Shown here piece by piece: positions 7,240-16,016 of a DNA stretch of 64,000 nucleotides. Below the pieces are notes generated by a model. It was not told where the DNA came from. It worked only from the letters and a program-made list of their open reading frames with translations, and made no database searches. This DNA is from Pseudomonadota bacterium (GTDB lineage Bacteria > Desulfobacterota > Desulfobulbia > Desulfobulbales > Desulfurivibrionaceae), in contig JAHJRQ010000015.1 in the NCBI GenBank assembly GCA_018830485.1, positions 558,001 to 622,000 on the forward strand, read 5' to 3'. Positions within the stretch are counted from its first letter, which is position 1; each line of letters starts with the position of its first letter. A program made the position numbers and the translations under genes.

Positions 7240-9186
7240 ATGGCGGAAGAAAAATCAGGCCTTGAAATAGACGACTGGCTGGACGACCTGGCGGAAGACA
7301 CGTCCGGCGGCCGGGCGGAAGAGGCGTCCGGCGAACTGGATCAGTCCGACATCGACTCCCTGCTCGGCGGCGGAGCGGCAGCCAGCGGGCCGCCTCCGGC
7401 GAGCGGCGACGATGGCGGGGAGCTGGACCAGTCCGATATTGACGCTCTCCTGGGCGGTGGTTCCGGTCCGCCTGCTTCCTCGGCGGGTGGCGGAGAAGAA
7501 GGCTTTGCCGAGCTGGACCAGTCCGATATCGATTCCCTGCTTGGGGGCGGAGAAAAGCCGGCCGTTGCGGCCGGCGATGATTTTGATCTGGACCAGTCCG
7601 ATATCGACGGCCTGTTTGCCGGCAAGGAAGAGGAAAAAGGGGCGGATGAACCCGCCATGACCCAAGGCTTGGGCGCCCCCAGCGAGGATGATCTGGACCA
7701 TCTTTTTTCCGACATGGGCGACGATGACTCGGCCCAAGCGGAAACGGTGAGTTTTGCCGAGGTGGCGCAGGGCGGGAAGGAAAAGGCCGGGTCCGGCGCC
7801 CCCGGCGAGGAGAGTTTCGGTTTGCCGGATGGTGGCGGGTTTGATGACGATGAGTTCGATTTCGGCGACCTGCCTGATATCCCCGATGAAACAAATACCG
7901 TTGGCACAGCTCCGCAGGGAGGGATGGGCGAAGAGGATATCTTTGCCTCGGTCTCGCCAGCCGCTGTGCCGGATTTTCTTGCGGAGGCCACTATGGAGAA
8001 CAGTCGGGAAAATCGCTCTGCTTCGAGCACGGATAGTCCCTTTGCCCCACCGCCGAAAGCCGGGAATAAAAAAAACATGGCTATCGGAGCGTTCGTTCTT
8101 GTCTTGCTGCTGGGCGGAGGCGGGTATTGGTACATGATGAAAAACAAAAAGGGCGAGATGCCGGTTCTCCCGCCGCCGGTCGCCCAGGAGAAACCGGTGG
8201 CGCCGGAAGCGCCGCCGGTTGTGGCCGCTCCCATGGCCCCGGTCAATGTGGCGCCGGTGGTCAGCGAATCCCGCTGGCGCATGGCAAAACCCAATGAATC
8301 CTTGGCCATCGAGCTTTCCGGCACCGATGAAAACAACGATCCACTGAAATTTGAAATTGTTTCCCCCCCCAAGTTCGGCAGGATCTCGGGCGATCTGCCC
8401 ACAATCACCTATCTGCCCAACAAGGATTTTCCGGGGGAAGACAGCTTTGAATTCCGCGCCTCCGACGGGCAGCTTGTCAGCGATCCGGCCAAGGTTGTGA
8501 TTCTAGGGCCGGAGGATGTCGCGCCGGTGGCGGCGGAAGCAGCCCCGCCGGAAGAGCTCCCGGTGGTGACGGCGAAGAATATGTATTTCAAGACCTTGAG
8601 CACCGCACCGCTCACCATTAACTGGAAAAAGATCTGGGCCGGAGCCAATGCCGGACCCTTTGACGCCAAGGTGTCGGTGGAGATCCTCGGCGGCGCCCCC
8701 CTGCGCGGCGGACTGCACCGCCTTGACCGCGGCCGGCATCGGTATGAGCCGGACAGATATTTCGGCGGCAAGGAGGAGATCCGCTACCGGTTCAAGGCAG
8801 CCGGGGTATACTCCAAGGCCGGGAAGGTAATCATCACGGTCACCCGCAACGACAAACCCCCGGTTCTGGTCCTGGAGCCGGTGGCTGATTCGTACAGCGT
8901 GGGGGAAACCGTGGTGCTGAACGCCGGGCTGAGCAAGGATGATTCGCCGGGCGGGCTCCGCTACAATTGGGAGCAGATTGCCGGGACGCCGGTGCAACTG
9001 GAGAAGCGTCACGGAGAAGATTCGGCAGTGTCCTTTATTGTCCCCTCTTCCTTTCAAAAAGAGCACAAGCCAAGGATCGTCATCCGGGTAACCGCCACGG
9101 ACCCGGGCGGCCAGCGGTCTAGCCGGGAGATCGCCATTACCCCGGTTTCCAAGCGGCACAGCCCGCTGTGGGGGATCTCCCAATAG
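7240..9186 (+). CDS. Membrane protein with repeated FliM-like (DQSDIDSLL) motifs and periplasmic Ig/PKD-like domains
   Basis: The 648-residue protein has three parts. Residues 1-275 are acidic and low-complexity with near-identical motifs ELDQSDIDSLL (32-42), ELDQSDIDALL (61-71), ELDQSDIDSLL (91-101), DLDQSDIDGLF (116-126) and a weaker EDDLDHLF (149-156). These closely resemble the N-terminal CheY-P docking motif of FliM ('LSQxEIDALL'). Residues 280-300 form one transmembrane helix, with basic residues after it. The C-terminal part contains a tandem-95/cadherin-like domain (about 350-425, 'ELSGTDENNDPLKFEI', 'FPGEDSFEFRASDG') and a PKD/REJ-like domain (about 555-640). Topology is ambiguous, but motif-cytoplasm and Ig-periplasm is the natural reading. 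It follows three FlgO-type genes and precedes a protease gene, and a terminator lies just after it. No characterised homologue is recognised. Confidence 0.7.
   Translation: MAEEKSGLEIDDWLDDLAEDTSGGRAEEASGELDQSDIDSLLGGGAAASGPPPASGDDGGELDQSDIDALLGGGSGPPASSAGGGEEGFAELDQSDIDSLLGGGEKPAVAAGDDFDLDQSDIDGLFAGKEEEKGADEPAMTQGLGAPSEDDLDHLFSDMGDDDSAQAETVSFAEVAQGGKEKAGSGAPGEESFGLPDGGGFDDDEFDFGDLPDIPDETNTVGTAPQGGMGEEDIFASVSPAAVPDFLAEATMENSRENRSASSTDSPFAPPPKAGNKKNMAIGAFVLVLLLGGGGYWYMMKNKKGEMPVLPPPVAQEKPVAPEAPPVVAAPMAPVNVAPVVSESRWRMAKPNESLAIELSGTDENNDPLKFEIVSPPKFGRISGDLPTITYLPNKDFPGEDSFEFRASDGQLVSDPAKVVILGPEDVAPVAAEAAPPEELPVVTAKNMYFKTLSTAPLTINWKKIWAGANAGPFDAKVSVEILGGAPLRGGLHRLDRGRHRYEPDRYFGGKEEIRYRFKAAGVYSKAGKVIITVTRNDKPPVLVLEPVADSYSVGETVVLNAGLSKDDSPGGLRYNWEQIAGTPVQLEKRHGEDSAVSFIVPSSFQKEHKPRIVIRVTATDPGGQRSSREIAITPVSKRHSPLWGISQ
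7333..7617 (+). repeat. Coding repeat: four copies of a DQSDIDxLL motif
   Basis: Four copies of the 11-residue motif start about 25-30 residues apart, separated by Gly/Ala/Pro-rich linkers. The DNA of the copies is also similar (GGACCAGTCCGATATCGA recurs), indicating recent internal duplication. A fifth, diverged copy may lie at 7684-7707. Confidence 0.85.
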
Positions 9187-9212
9187 TTTTCCGCCATATT
9201 CAGGAGATAAAA

Positions 9213-9245
9213 AAAGCCCGCTTGGAGAAAGCGGGCTTTTTTTAT
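9213..9245 (+). terminator. Rho-independent terminator after the FliM-motif gene
   Basis: AAAGCCCGCTT (9213-9223) pairs perfectly with AAGCGGGCTTT (9229-9239), with a five-base loop and a following T-run. It lies 26 bases after the stop codon, so the protease gene downstream probably has its own promoter as well. Confidence 0.9.
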
Positions 9246-9336
9246 GGCAAGAATGTGTCAAGATCCTGGCCAATGGTGTATACCTTTTCATCGGGCAATA
9301 CCGTGTTGCCCGACGATTGACCATGGGAGGGCGAGT

Positions 9337-10509
9337 GTGGAGTGTCCAAAATGCGGCCATGCGCAAGCAGGCGAACAGGAATGCGAACGTTGCGGGGTGA
9401 TTTTTTCCCGGCTCCAGAAAAAGGAGCAGGACAAGGAACTGCCGGAGGAGGTTGAAAGAGCGGCCAACGCCGCAGCGCCCACAAAGAAGTGGTCCGGGTT
9501 GGGAGGGTGGCTGCTCGCCATGGTGGCGGGGCTGCTGGCCGGCTGGTATGTGTTTGCGCCTCCGCACCAGCAAGCAGTGCCCGATGCCGGGCAACCGGCG
9601 GTTTCTCTGCAGGACTCGGGCCCGGAGGAGAGGGGCGCGCGGCAGCCCGCGCTGCCGCAAGGGTCGACGGATCAGCCGCAAATAGCCGAAGGGTTGGCCG
9701 GAAAATTGGCCGCCGCCTTTCCCGTGGGCAATGGACTGGAGCATGCCCGCAACGCCACGGTTTTTATAAAAACTCCGTGGGGGAGCGGTTCGGGTTTTTT
9801 TGTCACCCCCAACGGCTACATTATCACCAACAGGCATGTGGTGGAATTTGACGCCGCCCAATTGAAGGAATTCAAGGGCAAGGCGGACAAGCTGGCCAAT
9901 GACCTTGAGCGGGACCGGCGCAACAGGGAGGAGCTGCAGAAGCAGCTCGCCGGTATCCGGGATCCGGGGGTGCGGCGGCAGGTGGAAGAGGAGCTGCAGC
10001 GGCGGCAGGAGGCGTATGAGAAATACAGCGCCATGCACAAGGAAATCGTCGGTCAACTCGAAAGGATAGAGCGCTCCTCGTGGAGTTCCGACATCACGGT
10101 CGTCCTCATCGACGGCAGCGAATTTCCCGTGCAATCGCTGAAGATGAGCGACCGCACGGACCTGGCCCTGCTGTCGGTGGATTGCTACAACGCCCCCTTT
10201 ATCCGGGCAATAACGGACAGCCGCCGTTTCGGCCAGGGGCAGAAGGTCTATTCCATCGGCAGCCCCATGGGGTTACGGCACACCGTGACCGGAGGGATTA
10301 TCTCCGGCTACCGCGAGCACAAAGGGCGCAAATTCATCCAGACCGACGCCCCGATCAACCCCGGCAACAGCGGCGGGCCGCTGATCGACGAGCAGGGCGG
10401 CCTCATCGGCATCAACACCATGGTGCTCCGCGATGCCCAGGGGATCGGCTTTGCCGTGCCCTTTGAGGAGGTCAAGACGGAATTCGGCCAGTATTTGGGG
10501 GCATTGTGA
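9337..10509 (+). CDS. Membrane-anchored trypsin-like (S1C/HtrA-type) protease with N-terminal zinc ribbon
   Basis: I start this at GTG 9337, which has GGAGG six bases upstream; the frame is open further upstream but that region overlaps the terminator. The 390-residue protein begins with a zinc ribbon (CPKC at 3-6, CERC at 16-19), then a transmembrane helix (about 55-74) and a chymotrypsin-fold protease domain. Catalytic residues are visible as H167 ('TNRHVVEFD'), D275 ('SDRTDLALL') and S345 ('NPGNSGGPL'). A long charged coiled coil (about 174-246) is inserted between His and Asp, where HtrA proteases have only short loops, and there is no PDZ domain. The zinc ribbon would be cytoplasmic and the protease periplasmic. 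Its stop overlaps the start of hslO, suggesting coordinated stress response. Confidence 0.82.
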   Translation: MECPKCGHAQAGEQECERCGVIFSRLQKKEQDKELPEEVERAANAAAPTKKWSGLGGWLLAMVAGLLAGWYVFAPPHQQAVPDAGQPAVSLQDSGPEERGARQPALPQGSTDQPQIAEGLAGKLAAAFPVGNGLEHARNATVFIKTPWGSGSGFFVTPNGYIITNRHVVEFDAAQLKEFKGKADKLANDLERDRRNREELQKQLAGIRDPGVRRQVEEELQRRQEAYEKYSAMHKEIVGQLERIERSSWSSDITVVLIDGSEFPVQSLKMSDRTDLALLSVDCYNAPFIRAITDSRRFGQGQKVYSIGSPMGLRHTVTGGIISGYREHKGRKFIQTDAPINPGNSGGPLIDEQGGLIGINTMVLRDAQGIGFAVPFEEVKTEFGQYLGAL

Positions 10510-11408
10510 GCGGGCAGGCTGACGGACGCACCCGGTTTTTGCTGGGCGGTAAAGCAGTGCGCGGGGTGCTGGTGCGGGGGACCGCTCTGGTCAACGCGAT
10601 GCGGACCAGGCATGGGCTTGGTCTGCTGGAGACCCTGGTGCTGGGGCATGCCTATCTGGCTGCGGCCCTGCTGGTCACAAGCCTCAAGGGGGACAAAGAC
10701 CGGCTGGCGCTGCGGATCGAGTGTTCCGGCCCGATCAAGGGGCTGGTGGCGGAAGCCAACGGGGCGGGCGAGGTGCGCGGCTACCTGCGGCAGAATCCGA
10801 TCCCCCTGGAAAAGCCGCTGGAGTCGTTTGATCTCTCCCCCTTTTTCGGGGCGGGGTTTCTCTCGGTGAGCACGTACCTGGAAGGGGCAAGCCAGCCGTT
10901 CACCGGAACGGTGATGCTGGAGCACGGCAGTCTGGCCCTGGATATCAGCCAGTATTTTCAGACCTCGGAGCAGACCCCCACGGCCATTGCGCTGAGCATC
11001 CAGTTCGACAGTGATGGCTTGCCGGTGGGGGCTGGCGGTCTGCTGTTGCAGGCCATGCCCGGGGTTGAGCCTGTTTTGATGGGGGAATTGGAGGAATGTT
11101 TGGCAGGGCTGCCCTCCCTGGGGAGGTATTTTGCCGAGGGCGGCGAGCCGGAGGATTTACTTGCGGCCCAGTTCGGCGCGTTTCAGCCGGAAATCCTCAC
11201 CACTGCGCCGGTTGGTTTTGCCTGCCCCTGCTCCACGGAAGCGATCACCGCCCGTCTGCTCACCCTTCCGGAAAACGACCTCGATGAGCTGTGCAGCGGC
11301 CCTTTTCCCGTGGAGACCTGCTGCCATTACTGCAACACCAACTATCTCTTTAGCCGGCAGGAAATGGAAGCGCTCTGGCAGGAACGGATACTCAGCAGGC
11401 ACCCTTGA
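10506..11408 (+). CDS. hslO: Hsp33 redox-regulated chaperone
   Basis: The 300-residue protein matches Hsp33 in length and layout. The N-terminal domain (about 10-180) has '[15 protein letters not shown]' and '[10 protein letters not shown]'. The C-terminal zinc-redox domain has C240-P-C242 and C273-H-Y-C276. On oxidation, zinc release and disulfide formation activate its holdase function in the cytoplasm. Translation starts at GTG overlapping the protease stop (GTGA), so the two are coupled. The 3' end overlaps the convergent rpe gene by 17 bases. Confidence 0.95.
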   Translation: MSGQADGRTRFLLGGKAVRGVLVRGTALVNAMRTRHGLGLLETLVLGHAYLAAALLVTSLKGDKDRLALRIECSGPIKGLVAEANGAGEVRGYLRQNPIPLEKPLESFDLSPFFGAGFLSVSTYLEGASQPFTGTVMLEHGSLALDISQYFQTSEQTPTAIALSIQFDSDGLPVGAGGLLLQAMPGVEPVLMGELEECLAGLPSLGRYFAEGGEPEDLLAAQFGAFQPEILTTAPVGFACPCSTEAITARLLTLPENDLDELCSGPFPVETCCHYCNTNYLFSRQEMEALWQERILSRHP

Positions 11409-12057
11409 GTTCTGCAATAACCTTGGCGTAGTCGTTCTGCCCGAACACCGCGGACCCGGCCACGAAGATGTTGGCTCCGGCCGCGGCAATGGGACCGATG
11501 GTTTTCGGGCTCACCCCGCCGTCCACCTCGATGCCCACGCTCAGCCCCCGGTCGTCAATCATCTTTTTAAGCTGTTTGATCTTGGCAAGCGAGCTTTCGA
11601 TGAACGACTGCCCGCCAAAGCCGGGGTTGACGGTCATCAGCATGACCAGGTCCAGATCGGGCAGGATCTCTTCCAAGCTGGTCAGCGGGGTGGCCGGGTT
11701 GAGCACCGCCCCGGCCTTCTTGCCCAGCTCCTTGATGCGGTGGATGGTCCGGTGCAGGTGATAGCCGGTTTCCACATGCACCGTGATCCAGTCGGCCCCG
11801 GCCCTGGCAAAATCGTCCAGGTAGGCGTCGGCGTTTTCGATCATCAGATGGACATCCAGGGGCAGATCGGTGATCCGGCGCACCGCTTTGACCACCAGCG
11901 GGCCGATGGTGATGTTGGGCACGAAATGGCCGTCCATCACGTCGATGTGGATTACGTCCGCGCCACCCTTGGCCACGGCGGTTATTTCTTCTCCCAGCCG
12001 GGCGAAATCAGCGGAAAGGATGGAGGGGGCGATCATGGTCTTGCGCATCGTATTCAC
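11392..12057 (-). CDS. rpe: Ribulose-phosphate 3-epimerase
   Basis: The 221-residue TIM-barrel protein has the family motifs '[14 protein letters not shown]', '[14 protein letters not shown]', 'VHLMI', '[11 protein letters not shown]' and 'VDGGV', which carry the metal and catalytic Asp/His residues. It interconverts ribulose 5-phosphate and xylulose 5-phosphate. Translation may begin at 12057 or at the next ATG, 12048, giving a start closer to the usual N-terminus. The gene overlaps the end of the M16 protease gene by four bases (ATGA), so the two are co-translated. Confidence 0.96.
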   Translation of the reverse strand: MNTMRKTMIAPSILSADFARLGEEITAVAKGGADVIHIDVMDGHFVPNITIGPLVVKAVRRITDLPLDVHLMIENADAYLDDFARAGADWITVHVETGYHLHRTIHRIKELGKKAGAVLNPATPLTSLEEILPDLDLVMLMTVNPGFGGQSFIESSLAKIKQLKKMIDDRGLSVGIEVDGGVSPKTIGPIAAAGANIFVAGSAVFGQNDYAKVIAELKGAC

Positions 12058-14924
12058 CGATCTGGAGTTAAGGGGTCCGCATCCGCGGGCTCAGGAGGTG
12101 TTTGCGGTTCCCGGACCGGGGCAATACCCTCGGTTTCGACTTTGGCTTCGGCCTTGGCCGAGGCCGAGGCCTCGGATTGAGGTGCTGCCTCCGGCTCCTG
12201 GGCTGCAAGGAGGGGGGCTGCTGCTCCCACCGTGACCTGCACATAGCTGGAAGGACGGATGTATTTGCGGGCCATGGTCAGCACGGTTGCGGCATCGACC
12301 TGTTCGATGGCATGGACATACCGGTTGCCGAAATCCTGCCCCAGGCCGTAGCTTTCGTTCAAGGCCATTTCCAGGGCCTGGTTGCCGCGGGTCTGCAGAC
12401 CCAGCTCGTAGTTGCTGATCAGCACGTTTTTGGCCTTGGTCAGCTCCTCCTCGCTGAGCTCCTCGTCCAGCACCCGGTAGAGCTGCTGCCAGACCGCCGT
12501 GATTGCCTGGTCCTTCTTGTCCGGGCTGGTGCCGATGTAGATGCCGAAGGAGCCGGTGTCCAGGCCGAGCAGGGAGAAGGAAGAGAGGCTGTAAGCCAGG
12601 CTCTGCTTGTCGCGCAGCTCGGTGAACAGCCGGCCGCTCTGGCCGGAAAGGGCGGTGTCCAGCACCTCAAGGCCGTAGCGGTCTTCGCTGCTCAGGGTGG
12701 TGCCGACAAAACCGATGATGATATGCACCTGCTGCTTGTCCCTGGCAATGCTGATAACGTCCGGACCAGCCGGCGCCTCGGGGGGCAGAACGCTTTCCTT
12801 TATCTGTGATTTCGCAGCCGGGGCCGTGGGCCAGGCTGCGAAAAGCGCTTCCACCGTTTCCCTGACCTTTTCCGCATCAACATCGCCTGCCACGGCCAGC
12901 ACCAGGGCCTCGGGCTTGGCGTGCTCTTCGTACAGCCGCTTCAGCTCGGCCACGGTGACGTGGCGGATGACGGCCTCGTCGCCTTGGGCATTGAGGCCAT
13001 AGGGATGGCCAACGAACAGCCGCTTGTTGAATTCCTTGAAGGCCAGGCTGGGCAGGGAGTCTTCCTGATTCTTGAGCTGGGAGAGCAGCTCGGGCCGGAT
13101 TTTTTCGGCCTCGGCGGCTGCGAAGGCCGGGGTGAGAAGCACATCCCGGACCAGGGCCAGCCCCTCGTTGGTGAAACGGGAGAGAAAATCGCCCTTGATC
13201 CCGAAGGTGTTCTTGCCGTTGAAGCCGCCCAGCGAGCCGGCCATGTTGGCCACCTTTTTGGCCAGTTCCTCGGCGCTCAGTTGCCGGGTGCCCTTGGGCA
13301 GGAGTTCGCTGATAAAGGCGAAGGCGCCGTTGGTGGCCTGGGTTTCGCTGCGCAACCCGCCGGGCAGGACAGCCCGGATGGAAACCGTGGGAACGTCATG
13401 GTTTTCCCGGACCAGCAGCCGGATGCCGTTTTTCAGTTCAAAGCGATGCACCCCGGAAAGAAAGGCGTTGTCCACCTGGGAGGCAGGCTGGCCCAGTTTG
13501 GCCGCAGCCTCGGCCTTGGCAATAATCTTGGTCAGTTGCGCCTGATTCAGGCTCAGGGCGGTGCCGAGCGGGGCAATGGTGCCCACGGTGAGATGCTCTC
13601 CCCGGAGATAAAAGGCCGCGACCCGCTGGATGTCCTCCTTGCTCACCGCCCGGACCTTGGCAAGATATTTGTCCTCGCGGGGATCCCCGGTCAGGAACTC
13701 GAAGGAGCCCAGGACCCTGGCCTGGCCTTCGGCCCGTTCCAGGTTGAAGATGAAATCGCTCTCCAGGTTGCGTTTGGCCCGGTCAAGCTCCTCATCGCTG
13801 ACCTTGGAGTGTTTCATCCTAAAGAGTTCGGTGAGCGTCGCTTCCAGGGCAGGGGCGACCTTGTCCGCATCCAGGGTGGCGGTGAACTCCAGCAAGCCCG
13901 GATCGCGGGGGGTAAAGGCCGAGCCGTCGATGCGGTAGACCAGCCCCTTGTCGTTGCGCAGCGTGGTGTAGAGCCGGGAGGTCTCCCCGCTGGCGAGGAT
14001 GGAGGTCATGACATCAAGGATGGCCGCATCCTGCCCCTTGAAGGCAGAGCCGGGAAAGGCCAGGGCCAGTTGGGTCTGGTTGACATCCTCGGTCAGGGCG
14101 AAGAGGCGGGTACCCTTCTGGGGAGGCTCCCTCGGGATGGCCGGCGGCCTGGCTTCGCTTTTGGCCAAGCCCCCCATCAGGCTGTTCACCGCGTCCACCA
14201 CCTGCTGCACCCGGACATCGCCCACCACCACCACGGTGAAATTATCGGGGTGATAGTGGTTTTTCATGTAGCGGAGGATGTCGTCGCGGCTGATGGCGGT
14301 CACGCTTTCGGCCGTGCCGCTGATGGGCAGCCGGTAGGGGTGCACCGTATAGGCCTTGGCCATGAGTTCCTGGAACAGGACGATATTGGCCCGGTCCTTG
14401 CGCATGCGGATCTCTTCCAGCACCACCTTTTTTTCCCGCTCCAACTCGTCGGCGTCGAACGTCGAGTGGAGCACCGCATCGGCGAGCACCTCCATGGCAT
14501 CCCCCCAGTTCCGGGAAGAGAGGGTGGCGTGGTAGACCGTGTACTCGTAGGAGGTGTAGGCGTTGATCTGGCCGCCCATGGCCTCGATGGCTCCGGCCAC
14601 CTCGCCGGGCGCCCGGGTGGGAGTGCCCTTGAAGATCATGTGTTCGATGAGATGGGTGATGCCCGCCTCATGCTTTTCCTCGTAGATGCTCCCTGCCTTC
14701 ACCCAGATCTGGACCGTGGCCACCTTGGTGCCGGGAGTCTCCTTGACCAGAACGGTCAGGCCGTTGTCGAGCTTGTTTTTATGGAGGTGCGGGGCGATTT
14801 CAACGGCTTCGACATAGGTGGGGGTCATGGCTATACACAGGAGAAAAAGGAAGGAAAAGAAAGGCTGCAGCCGGTGGCGCAACCCGGATTCAAGCCTCGT
14901 GGATGACTGTCTGGTATGGGTCAT
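12054..14924 (-). CDS. M16 (insulinase/pitrilysin) family zinc protease, fused double-unit form
   Basis: The 956-residue protein has an N-terminal signal segment (hydrophobic about 22-40) and two M16 units. The first unit carries the inverted zinc motif in '[13 protein letters not shown]' (HxxEH) with the downstream 'VVLEEIRM' glutamate. The second unit (about residue 490 on) lacks HxxEH, as expected for the non-catalytic partner. Many bacteria encode the two units as separate genes, so this is a fused form. The C-terminus is low-complexity Ala/Glu/Pro. It is probably a periplasmic or envelope peptidase. A 166-base gap separates it from lgt upstream; rpe is coupled downstream. Confidence 0.93.
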   Translation of the reverse strand: MTHTRQSSTRLESGLRHRLQPFFSFLFLLCIAMTPTYVEAVEIAPHLHKNKLDNGLTVLVKETPGTKVATVQIWVKAGSIYEEKHEAGITHLIEHMIFKGTPTRAPGEVAGAIEAMGGQINAYTSYEYTVYHATLSSRNWGDAMEVLADAVLHSTFDADELEREKKVVLEEIRMRKDRANIVLFQELMAKAYTVHPYRLPISGTAESVTAISRDDILRYMKNHYHPDNFTVVVVGDVRVQQVVDAVNSLMGGLAKSEARPPAIPREPPQKGTRLFALTEDVNQTQLALAFPGSAFKGQDAAILDVMTSILASGETSRLYTTLRNDKGLVYRIDGSAFTPRDPGLLEFTATLDADKVAPALEATLTELFRMKHSKVSDEELDRAKRNLESDFIFNLERAEGQARVLGSFEFLTGDPREDKYLAKVRAVSKEDIQRVAAFYLRGEHLTVGTIAPLGTALSLNQAQLTKIIAKAEAAAKLGQPASQVDNAFLSGVHRFELKNGIRLLVRENHDVPTVSIRAVLPGGLRSETQATNGAFAFISELLPKGTRQLSAEELAKKVANMAGSLGGFNGKNTFGIKGDFLSRFTNEGLALVRDVLLTPAFAAAEAEKIRPELLSQLKNQEDSLPSLAFKEFNKRLFVGHPYGLNAQGDEAVIRHVTVAELKRLYEEHAKPEALVLAVAGDVDAEKVRETVEALFAAWPTAPAAKSQIKESVLPPEAPAGPDVISIARDKQQVHIIIGFVGTTLSSEDRYGLEVLDTALSGQSGRLFTELRDKQSLAYSLSSFSLLGLDTGSFGIYIGTSPDKKDQAITAVWQQLYRVLDEELSEEELTKAKNVLISNYELGLQTRGNQALEMALNESYGLGQDFGNRYVHAIEQVDAATVLTMARKYIRPSSYVQVTVGAAAPLLAAQEPEAAPQSEASASAKAEAKVETEGIAPVREPQTPPEPADADPLTPDR

Positions 14925-14986
14925 GGTTTTTGGCCTTGGGGCTGTGACAAGCGGCGAATTTCTTGCAAAACTGTGCCAAATTGAAT

Positions 14987-15024
14987 CCCCCGCCCGTCAG
15001 CAGTGTCAGCGGCGAGGGGGAGGG
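14987..15024. repeat. Family C palindromic repeat, second copy
   Basis: The sequence CCCGTCAGCAGTGTCAGCGG with flanking C-run and GAGGGGGAGGG resembles the complement of the element at about 2576-2612. It sits in the gap between lgt and the M16 gene. Confidence 0.45.
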
Positions 15025-15090
15025 AATTTCCCAGCCGTTGTCTTTTGTTTCCCGAGCACTGTAAACATCCGTGGATTCTGCGTCAAGAGA

Positions 15091-15888
15091 TCAGGCCAAT
15101 CCGCCGCTTTTTCGCCTTACAAGCAGGATGAGCAACCCGGTCCCGATCATCAGGCTGCTCAACAACTGGCCCATGGTGAGCACACCGAACAAAAAGCCGA
15201 GCTGGGCGTCGGGCTCGCGGAACAGCTCGACAATGGTGCGAAAGACGCCGTAGAACAGGAGAAACAAAGCGAGGAGCGAGCCGGAGGGCCAGCCCCGTTG
15301 CCAGTATCGGTTTTTCAGCAGCCAAAGGAGAGAAAAGAGCACCGCCCCTTCGAGGAACGCCTCGTAGAGCTGGGAGGGATGGCGCGGCATCACCCCGCCT
15401 GCGGGAAAGACCATGGCCCAAGGGACATCGCTTATCCGGCCATAGAGTTCGCCGTTGATGAAATTGCCGATCCGCCCCAGCCCCAGGCCGATGGGGGTGG
15501 TGATGATGTAGACATCCGCGCTCTGCCAGAAGGGCAACCCGGTGACCCGGCAGAAAATGAGACCTCCGATCAGCATGCCGGCCAGCGCCCCGTGGAAGGA
15601 CATGCCGCCCTGCCAGGTGGCCAGGATATCCTGGGGATTCTCCATGTAATAGCCCGGGTTGTAGAACAGGACATAGCCCAAGCGGGCGCCCAGCACCAGG
15701 CTGACGATCAGCACCAGGTTGAGGTTTTCAAAATGTTTGGCCAGCAGGGTGAGGCTGTAGCGCTTGATTTGGTGACGGACCAGCAGATAGGAGGCGATAA
15801 AGCCCAGGACATACATGAGGCCGTACCAGCGGACCTGGAGGGGGCCGAGGTGGAGGAGGACAGGGTCGATCTCAGGGTAGGGGAGCAT
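15091..15888 (-). CDS. lgt: Prolipoprotein diacylglyceryl transferase
   Basis: From ATG 15888 the protein is 265 residues; the upstream extension to 16017 overlaps the divergent gene's start and has no family similarity. Seven hydrophobic segments and the Lgt signature 'GLGRIGNFINGELYGR' are present, along with 'GGMSFHGALAGMLIGG' and 'HPSQLYEAFLEG'. It transfers diacylglycerol from phosphatidylglycerol to the lipobox cysteine of prolipoproteins in the inner membrane. Substrates in this window would include the FlgO-like lipoprotein and the secretin lipoprotein. Confidence 0.96.
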   Translation of the reverse strand: MLPYPEIDPVLLHLGPLQVRWYGLMYVLGFIASYLLVRHQIKRYSLTLLAKHFENLNLVLIVSLVLGARLGYVLFYNPGYYMENPQDILATWQGGMSFHGALAGMLIGGLIFCRVTGLPFWQSADVYIITTPIGLGLGRIGNFINGELYGRISDVPWAMVFPAGGVMPRHPSQLYEAFLEGAVLFSLLWLLKNRYWQRGWPSGSLLALFLLFYGVFRTIVELFREPDAQLGFLFGVLTMGQLLSSLMIGTGLLILLVRRKSGGLA

Positions 15889-16016
15889 GGTGGGCGGCGC
15901 AAGGTTAAAGGTATAAGGCAAAAGGAAAAAAATCGGGCAAGTGACGGGAGCGCAAAAAAACGGTAGTATGGCGTTCCGTATCCAGCATACTCTAACCGTT
16001 CCCGGCAGGAGAGACA

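Noticed and set aside
12921-14906. A 661-codon open frame antisense to the M16 protease gene
   Set aside because: It mirrors the codon pattern of a GC-rich gene, its product is a Gly/His/Val-rich composition with no domain, and the opposite frame is a clear M16 protease.
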